DNA of 62,000 nucleotides from Gnetum montanum (Eukaryota; Streptophyta; Gnetopsida; Gnetales; Gnetaceae): positions 225,108 through 287,107 of the forward strand of contig MNCI01025002.1 in NCBI GenBank assembly GCA_015680685.1, given 5' to 3'. The translations under genes and the position numbers were made by a program. Below the pieces are notes generated by a model, which saw nothing but the letters and a program-made list of their open reading frames with translations, did no database searches and had not been told where the DNA came from. This document shows, piece by piece, positions 57,065 through 62,000 of the stretch (position 1 is the first letter of the stretch; each line of letters opens with the position of its first letter).

Positions 57065-57787
57065 CTGATTAAGGTTACATGACCAAAACCAACCACATTT
57101 AGTGACTTTGCATCAGCATTCTTGGATGAGTCCACCCCCCTGAGATACAAGAGTGCTTTCATAGAATAACCACCATTCCTTATTAGAGAAAAGAGGAGAA
57201 GTAGGAAGTGAGGAAGGGCCTTAGTCAGAGGGAACCTTTAGGCATGGGTAACATGTCTTTCTAGTCCCATAACCAGTGCTTGTAGCTTGCTTATTTTGTC
57301 TAAGGGGTGTGCTTTGAATTTCCATCATTTTTTGTTTTTATTTTTTTGAAATGGGAACCACATCATGCAAAGAATTATTTATTTATTATGTCTAAGGGAT
57401 GTGCTTTGAATGCCCATTGTTTGTTTTTTTATGAGAACCACATCATGCAAAGACTTATTGAACTTCCTTTTGTTGGTCGACACAAAACAGTAAGAAATCC
57501 ATAAAAACACACATGCACCCAAGTAAGCAAAAAGGNATAAAAATACACATGCACCCAAGTAAGCAAAAAGGCACAAAGAATACTAAATTCCCTTGAAATC
57601 ACACCCTATTCAATCCTTTGAATCCTTTCTAAATTTGAAAACTACCTAAGTTACAAATTTGTTATAGTTTTGTTAATGAGAAAGGGACTACATATTTCTA
57701 GAATAAGAAAAACCTTTAAGTTTGTAAATGGATGAATGTCGTGGACTCACTAACTATTTTAGGAAAAAGAAACCAAGTCTTAATTAT
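57065..57787 (-). other. Element A internal part 2 with tandem unit
   Basis: It continues element A beyond B. It holds two copies of the CAAAGCACA(T/C)CCCTTAGACA unit (57295-57415, read on the minus strand). Another assembly scar lies at 57490-57570, where AAAATACACATGCACCCAAG...AAAAAGG is repeated around an N at 57535. Confidence 0.65.
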
Positions 57788-59186
57788 AGCGACTAAAAAA
57801 ATCGATGGCTGGAACACTAAGGTCCACAGGAGCACAACCTAACTCCGATTTTGCATGAGAGCCTATTGGAGGTGGAGATGGGGTTCCCTGAACGGTATTG
57901 TCGATTGAATAGAGACTTACCTAGTGTAACCAGGGTGTAGAATGGTTAGCTACAATGTTGATCTGAAATGGTGCTAAGTGTTCAAGTGGTGTCAACAATG
58001 TTAAGAGTGTCAAGTGTAGTTAAGATTTTTGACAAAAATTAGGGTGTCAATGTACGAAGACTACCATCCAAATGTGGTTTTAGATGTGGCTATGCAATGA
58101 AATAGTGAAAAATGCAAATAAAGTGCTAAAAATATAAAGAGAAAGAGAGAAGTGGAACACCATCCCAAATGGGGTTTAGCGTAGTTAATACCAAAAGGAG
58201 TTAGAAGGTTCATGGTGCACAATAGGCATAGCAGACAATGTAGTCACAATCTCAAGGATGTTTGGCTATGAAGATTGACATTCCACTGAGGTGGCTATGT
58301 CTGTTAGGTTGGTTGCCATGGTGTACCATCGGTTGCAATGTTCTGGTGAACTACGGTGGGCTGTGGTGATCTACAACTTCACCAATATGCCTTTGGTTCT
58401 CTCCCAAGTGCTCCTTATATTTTCTCTCACCAAGAGAATAGCCAACCTTGAAATTTGCCAATGCTTAAATTTTTTCCAACCTTGAAAACATTGAGTGCAC
58501 TAGGTATTTATAGGCCTAGGATTAGCATGAAATGTGGGATGGCTACCATGTGCTAGAGGGGATGGTTAGGACTATGCTATCACCCAACTACACTCTTCAC
58601 TGGGTCAGGTGGTGATGTGCTTTGCTATGCTTTGTTAAATTCTATGAGATTGCAAGATTGTGACTACATTGCCAACTGCATGTGCATGCTGAGAAGATCG
58701 CAAGGTACCTAAAAAATGCCACTTTGGAGACCATGCTCAAGGACTATGCTCTTCATTAACTTGCATGGGGTCAAGTGTAGCTACAATTTTGGGGTCAAAA
58801 GGGGATACAAAATGAAGAATTTTGCTAACTACATTTGTCGAAGATGAGATGGAGCTAAGCTGAGTGTTGGTGCTACATTGTGGAGGTTGTTCTTGTTAAC
58901 TACACTTGACTACTCTCTAGATCGAGGGAGAGTGTAGTTCCACACTTAGAAATAATTTATGAAACTTGGTGTTCATGATGACTATGCTCTCCACTTGAGG
59001 CTGACTACGCTTTGGGACAATGGAGAGTGTAGTCTCAACACTTGGGAAAAATTGCAAAAACCTAGCTTTTGTGCTAATTATGCTCTTCTAGAGGCTAACT
59101 ATGCTTTGGGGTAGGGAGAGTGTAGTCCTAGAACTTAGAAAAATTTGCAATTGAGATGCCATAGTCCAGATTTGGTGGTGTTTCAC
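57788..59186 (-). mobile_element. 1.4-kb insertion in element A, 7-bp TSD, LTR-like promoter
   Basis: TAATTAT flanks it at 57781-57787 and 59187-59193. The uninterrupted site exists in element 1 (13250-13275, minus-strand TAGTTAT). Termini are AGCGACTAAA... and ...GTGTTTCAC, with no clear terminal inverted repeat. On the minus strand about ten GAGAGTGTAGT / GAGCATAGTC words (59130-58560) precede TATAAATA (58512-58505), as in an LTR U3. No protein is coded. It may be a solo LTR of a different family or another non-autonomous element. Confidence 0.6.
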
Positions 59187-59600
59187 TAATTATCTGTAAC
59201 AAAATTCAAAGCTAGAATCCAAACACCAATAATCAAATAACTAAATAGTACATGTCACCATCAAGCAACGAATTACCATTGTGCCTGGCACTTATTAACA
59301 AAAATTTAGAAAATCACATTAGAATAAACGAAAATATAAAATAAAGTGTAAAATATGCAAGAAATAGCAAATGTACTAACGATGTTGTAAAAAAAAATTA
59401 GAAAAGATTAAGAACATGAAATAAGAAGATGTAAAATAAAGAATGTGTAAAAAAAATGTGTAAACAAAAAAGGTGAAAATTGAGGAGCTACTTGTATAGT
59501 TAGTGTAGATGGCCATCTCCCCCATGACTGAGTTAAGAGGAGAAGATCCAAAATATTGAACGTGGTTGTTCATCTGATGAGGTGTTTGTTGTATTTGTAT
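59187..59600 (-). other. Element A internal part 3, 5' truncation point
   Basis: T-rich post-integrase DNA (TTTTAC words on the minus strand) ends with the conserved NNHVQYFGSSPLNSVMGEMA phrase (59570-59512). Similarity to element 1 stops near 59600, exactly where LINE sequence resumes. Confidence 0.65.
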
Positions 59601-61177
59601 ATGATGAGGTAATTGAATCTAAATATTTACCATTGTATTTTAATCTTTTGATAAATTTCTAGCATGTTAGACAACAAAGAAAGTTATTTTCCTGTAAGAT
59701 AATAGACAAAGTCATGTTAGATTTTCAAGAAGTCCAAAAACATTGGAATCCTAATGTAAAACTTGTAGAAATTTTAGTGGTAGTTGCACAATAGGTTTCT
59801 AGAAAGCAACAACATAGTCCTAGCCTTGGTTTGATTCTAAATACATGGCAACTAAACTTCAATTTAAAATACAAAAATCTCTAATAACTTTCAGCCTTTA
59901 TAGGACTTTGATTCGCAACAAAAAGAGATGGTTTATTAAAGAGAGACAAAATACTCTTCTCCACATGATCAAAGAAAAAAACCAAGAAATTTTTGGAACT
60001 TTCTTTATATAAGGGAAAGGTGAAACTAAAATTTCCCTTTTCTAAGATTCAAGAGTTTTATCAAAATTTATGTCAAGGAAAGGGAGAGAAAGTAGGATAT
60101 TGGAAAGACAATGATAATTTTTTCATATACTTTGAAGACACTATGTAGGGCATCAAAAGACTAGCCTTAGGTGAACCAACTAAGATAGTAATATTGTATG
60201 GAAAAATGCTTACTTGTGAAGGACCTTTAATATGGAAAAATCTAATCTATTCTCTCCAAGCTAGTTTAGATAAAGAACAATGCATTAACAATGTTATTTT
60301 ACTCTTTAAGAAAAGATAAATTTGATTTAAATAACTATAGAATGATTGTAATTGATAATACTTTTCCTAAGGTCAAGGGAAATATTTTTAAGATGAAGAT
60401 TAGTATATACATGAAAGAAAATAATTTGCAAGCAGTTTCACAAGCTAGATTTAGATAGCATTATTCTACTATCTATCACCTCATCATATTGAAATATCTT
60501 GTTGTTTGTGCAAAGGGAAAATTTTTTGTAAAAAAAACTTTTATTTACTTCATAAATTTCTCTAAAAAATATGATTTAATTATTTAAAGTAAGCTATGGA
60601 AGTGATTACAAGATATAGGCACTCCTCCATCTTTATTATTTGTTATTTAAAATCTTTACCAATGTGTATATAAACAAATCACAAATCAGCACTCTTATGG
60701 AAGTGTTTTATTGCATAGTGATATTGAGATGAAATAAGATTGTCCTCTTTAACCTACACTTTTTGGTACATTTTATTGATGAAATCAAGGGGTGTTTACA
60801 TAAAATTCCAGGTAGATACTCTATGAAAATTGATTAATGCTCTATCACCCTTGTATTGTATGCTAATGATGTAGCTCTGATGTCTAATTCTAAGGAAGGT
60901 TTCCAACAAATGTTTACTATTTTAGATGATGTCTACCAATAATCAAGAATGAAATTTAATGCACAAAAACCCAAAATTATCTTGCATATCACTATAAATA
61001 ATTATTACTTTTTTACTATTAGAAATAACAAGTGTGACACCAACTTATAGATATATTGTTCTAGATCTTTCCTACAATTACAAGTGGGAGGTGTGCATCA
61101 AACAAAGGATTATATGTGGATGGAAAGCCCTATTAAATTTAAAAAGAAAATGTTATAAGGAAGCTCTCTTGGCCTAG
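59601..61177 (+). pseudogene. LINE, right part: reverse transcriptase and C-terminus
   Basis: Non-LTR RT motifs appear in order across frames: KKRWFIKERQNTLL-like (59915), KGKFDLNNYRMIVI..TFPKVKGNIF (60315-60395), QARFR.HYSTIYHLIILK (60435-60497, the QAGFR motif), LWK.LQDIGTPPSLLFVI (60595-60650), DCPL.PTLFGTF (60741-60775) and the catalytic LYANDVALMSNSKEGFQQMF (60857-60916), where YADD is YAND. The C-terminal KQRIICGWKALLNLKRKCYK (61098-61158) resembles the tail of plant LINE RTs. Frameshifts and an Asp-to-Asn change disable it. It is broken at 61177 by an LTR. Confidence 0.75.
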
Positions 61178-62000
61178 GAGATGAGTGATGGAGTATCCAA
61201 CACCCAACCATATGAGATACAAGTGTTCACATGCAATCCTAGTTAAATTCCATAGACAAGGCAATGTAATTATGTGAGTAATTGGTTAGAGTTCAAGATC
61301 ATTGTCTTCACATGTGAGTTAGTAAAGACGATGTGTGTGGTTTAACTTACAATGAGGTATATAATAGATGATTTTGTATTTGCCATAGTGCTCCTAGCTA
61401 ATATGAAGTAAATGTAGTAGTTCTAAATCTAAGTGTTAGTAAAAAAATCTAATCTAGCCTATGCGATGGGCATTCAATCTTGACCTTCCATTCACAACTT
61501 GGACTTCATGTAATTACTACTAGGATTACCAAGTACCACACTACTAGGTGTACCAAGTGATAGTACTACTAGGTTACCAAGTAGCTATACTTAATTGCTC
61601 GAGATTAGTTGTACTCATTCCACTTAACAATAGTAATTATAAAATGCATTGAAAGTAAATCATTAACTAATGAATATAGTAAGCTAAGTGAAAATAATAA
61701 ATAATAAGTGATGCTGCAATGATGTAAAGTAATCTCAATCTTTATTTCTAGGCATGCAATGTGTCCAAGTACATCACACTCAAATAAAGACTTCATGTAA
61801 TTACAAGAAATCACACTGTGGGCATACACTACTAACTGCTAAGTACTAAAATCAAGTAAACAAACTGACAAAGTTTAGCTACTATGGGATGAATACCCTT
61901 CTTAGACAATGCCCCCAAGTGTTGTATTTATAGGCCTTGCACGTGTCAGCGATATTGGATATCCAATGTCATATTAGGGGCTCTGATATCAGGGATCCAA
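61178..62000 (-). repeat. Minus-strand LTR, runs past window end
   Basis: It starts AGATGAGTGATGGAG and follows the U5-to-U3 layout of the lineage. Four TTGGTA blocks occur at 61518-61585 (minus: CTTGGTAACCTAGTAG, CTTGGTACACCTAGTAG, CTTGGTAATCCTAGTAG). TATAAATA lies at 61932-61925 (minus), with upstream GATATTGGATATCCAATG and CTGATATCAGGGATCC palindromes. Whether an internal region adjoins cannot be seen. Confidence 0.75.

Larger units (their letters stand above)
41910..59600 (-). mobile_element. Element A: 5'-truncated Athila-like element, split by element B and a 1.4-kb insertion
   Basis: Minus-strand order: the right end at about 59600 starts in the post-integrase region (59573, MNNHVQYFGSSPLNSVMGEM). 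It runs through the T-rich and tandem-unit DNA (57.3-57.6 kb), is interrupted by B between 43666 and 57065, and continues at 43666-42702 to its 3' LTR (42701-41910). The two halves join as in element B's own copy of the region (48.7 kb: GGAGTTCCAAA..., then ACCAAAACCAACCAC). LTR-gag-pol is missing at the right, where LINE sequence begins. ORF3 and its promoter block are absent. Confidence 0.72.

Noticed and set aside
43662-57069. Claiming a perfect target duplication for element B
   Set aside because: The flanks are CAAAT and CTGAT, only three of five identical.
1-62000. CRISPR arrays, bacterial operons, rRNA or intact tRNA genes
   Set aside because: None seen. The sequence is plant nuclear repeat DNA; the only tRNA-like signals are decayed SINE-type boxes.

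Overview
This is eukaryotic nuclear DNA, almost certainly from a seed plant with a large, repeat-choked genome (a gymnosperm is a reasonable guess, but that is inference). It is AT-rich and CpG-poor. It has no intact host gene, and nearly everything recognisable is a decayed retrotransposon. Most coding remnants belong to one lineage of Athila/Tat-type Ty3/gypsy elements. Members share LTRs that begin TGATGAG and end CTCATCA, a primer-binding site of the tRNA-Asp type (TTGGCGCNGTTGCCAGGGA and decayed forms), gag, pol in the order PR-RT-RNaseH-IN, a long post-pol leader and, in some copies, a third ORF (ORF3) between pol and the 3' LTR. Premature stops are mostly TAG/TGA, as expected from deamination of methylated cytosine.

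Layout. 1-2.3 kb: minus-strand ORF3 fragment with its upstream promoter-like region. 2.3-4.27 kb: plus-strand truncated LTR, gag and a deletion-joined pol piece. 4.27-5.64 kb: minus-strand gag. 5.70-15.26 kb: element 1 (plus), two LTRs with decayed gag-pol, no ORF3, and a 431-N gap. 15.26-15.48 kb: minus-strand LTR fragment with a perfect palindrome. 15.5-20.3 kb: AT-rich anonymous DNA with several tRNA-derived SINE-like pieces. 20.34-28.49 kb: element 2 (plus), complete with TSD GTTGT, LTRs about 8% apart by hand count, carrying gag and ORF3 but no pol. 28.5-33 kb: anonymous DNA. 33-36.9 kb: fragments of a different gypsy lineage (minus-strand integrase; plus-strand LTR-like leader, gag and protease). 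36.95-39.5 kb: CpG-richer, non-repeat DNA with splice-like exon ends, the best candidate for host gene or promoter sequence. 39.6-41.0 and 59.6-61.18 kb: two parts of a plus-strand LINE, separated by a nest: a solo LTR with TSD CCACA (41.01-41.91), a 5'-truncated minus-strand element A (41.91-43.67 and 57.07-59.6) and, inside it, a complete minus-strand element B (43.67-57.06; gag, pol, ORF3) plus a separate 1.4-kb insertion with 7-bp TSD. 61.18-62.0 kb: another minus-strand LTR running off the window.

The most interesting signal is how ORF3 appears to be expressed. In element 2, element B and the fragment at 1-2.3 kb, a U3-like block (short palindromic repeats followed by a TATA box) lies about 470-565 bp upstream of the ORF3 start, inside the element. 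In elements 2 and B it carries the same element-specific repeat as that element's own LTRs (CGCGATATC in element 2; TCGATGAGG/ACATCAATG in B). A splice-acceptor-like TGATTRYAG directly abuts the ORF3 ATG, with donor-like GTAA sites upstream. ORF3 encodes a long coiled-coil protein without visible signal or membrane segments, so it is not a typical Env. Element 2 kept gag and ORF3 while losing pol; elements lacking ORF3 (A, and apparently 1) are short in this region, and A has lost the promoter block too. This suggests an independently transcribed, spliced accessory gene whose promoter repeats evolve in step with the LTRs.
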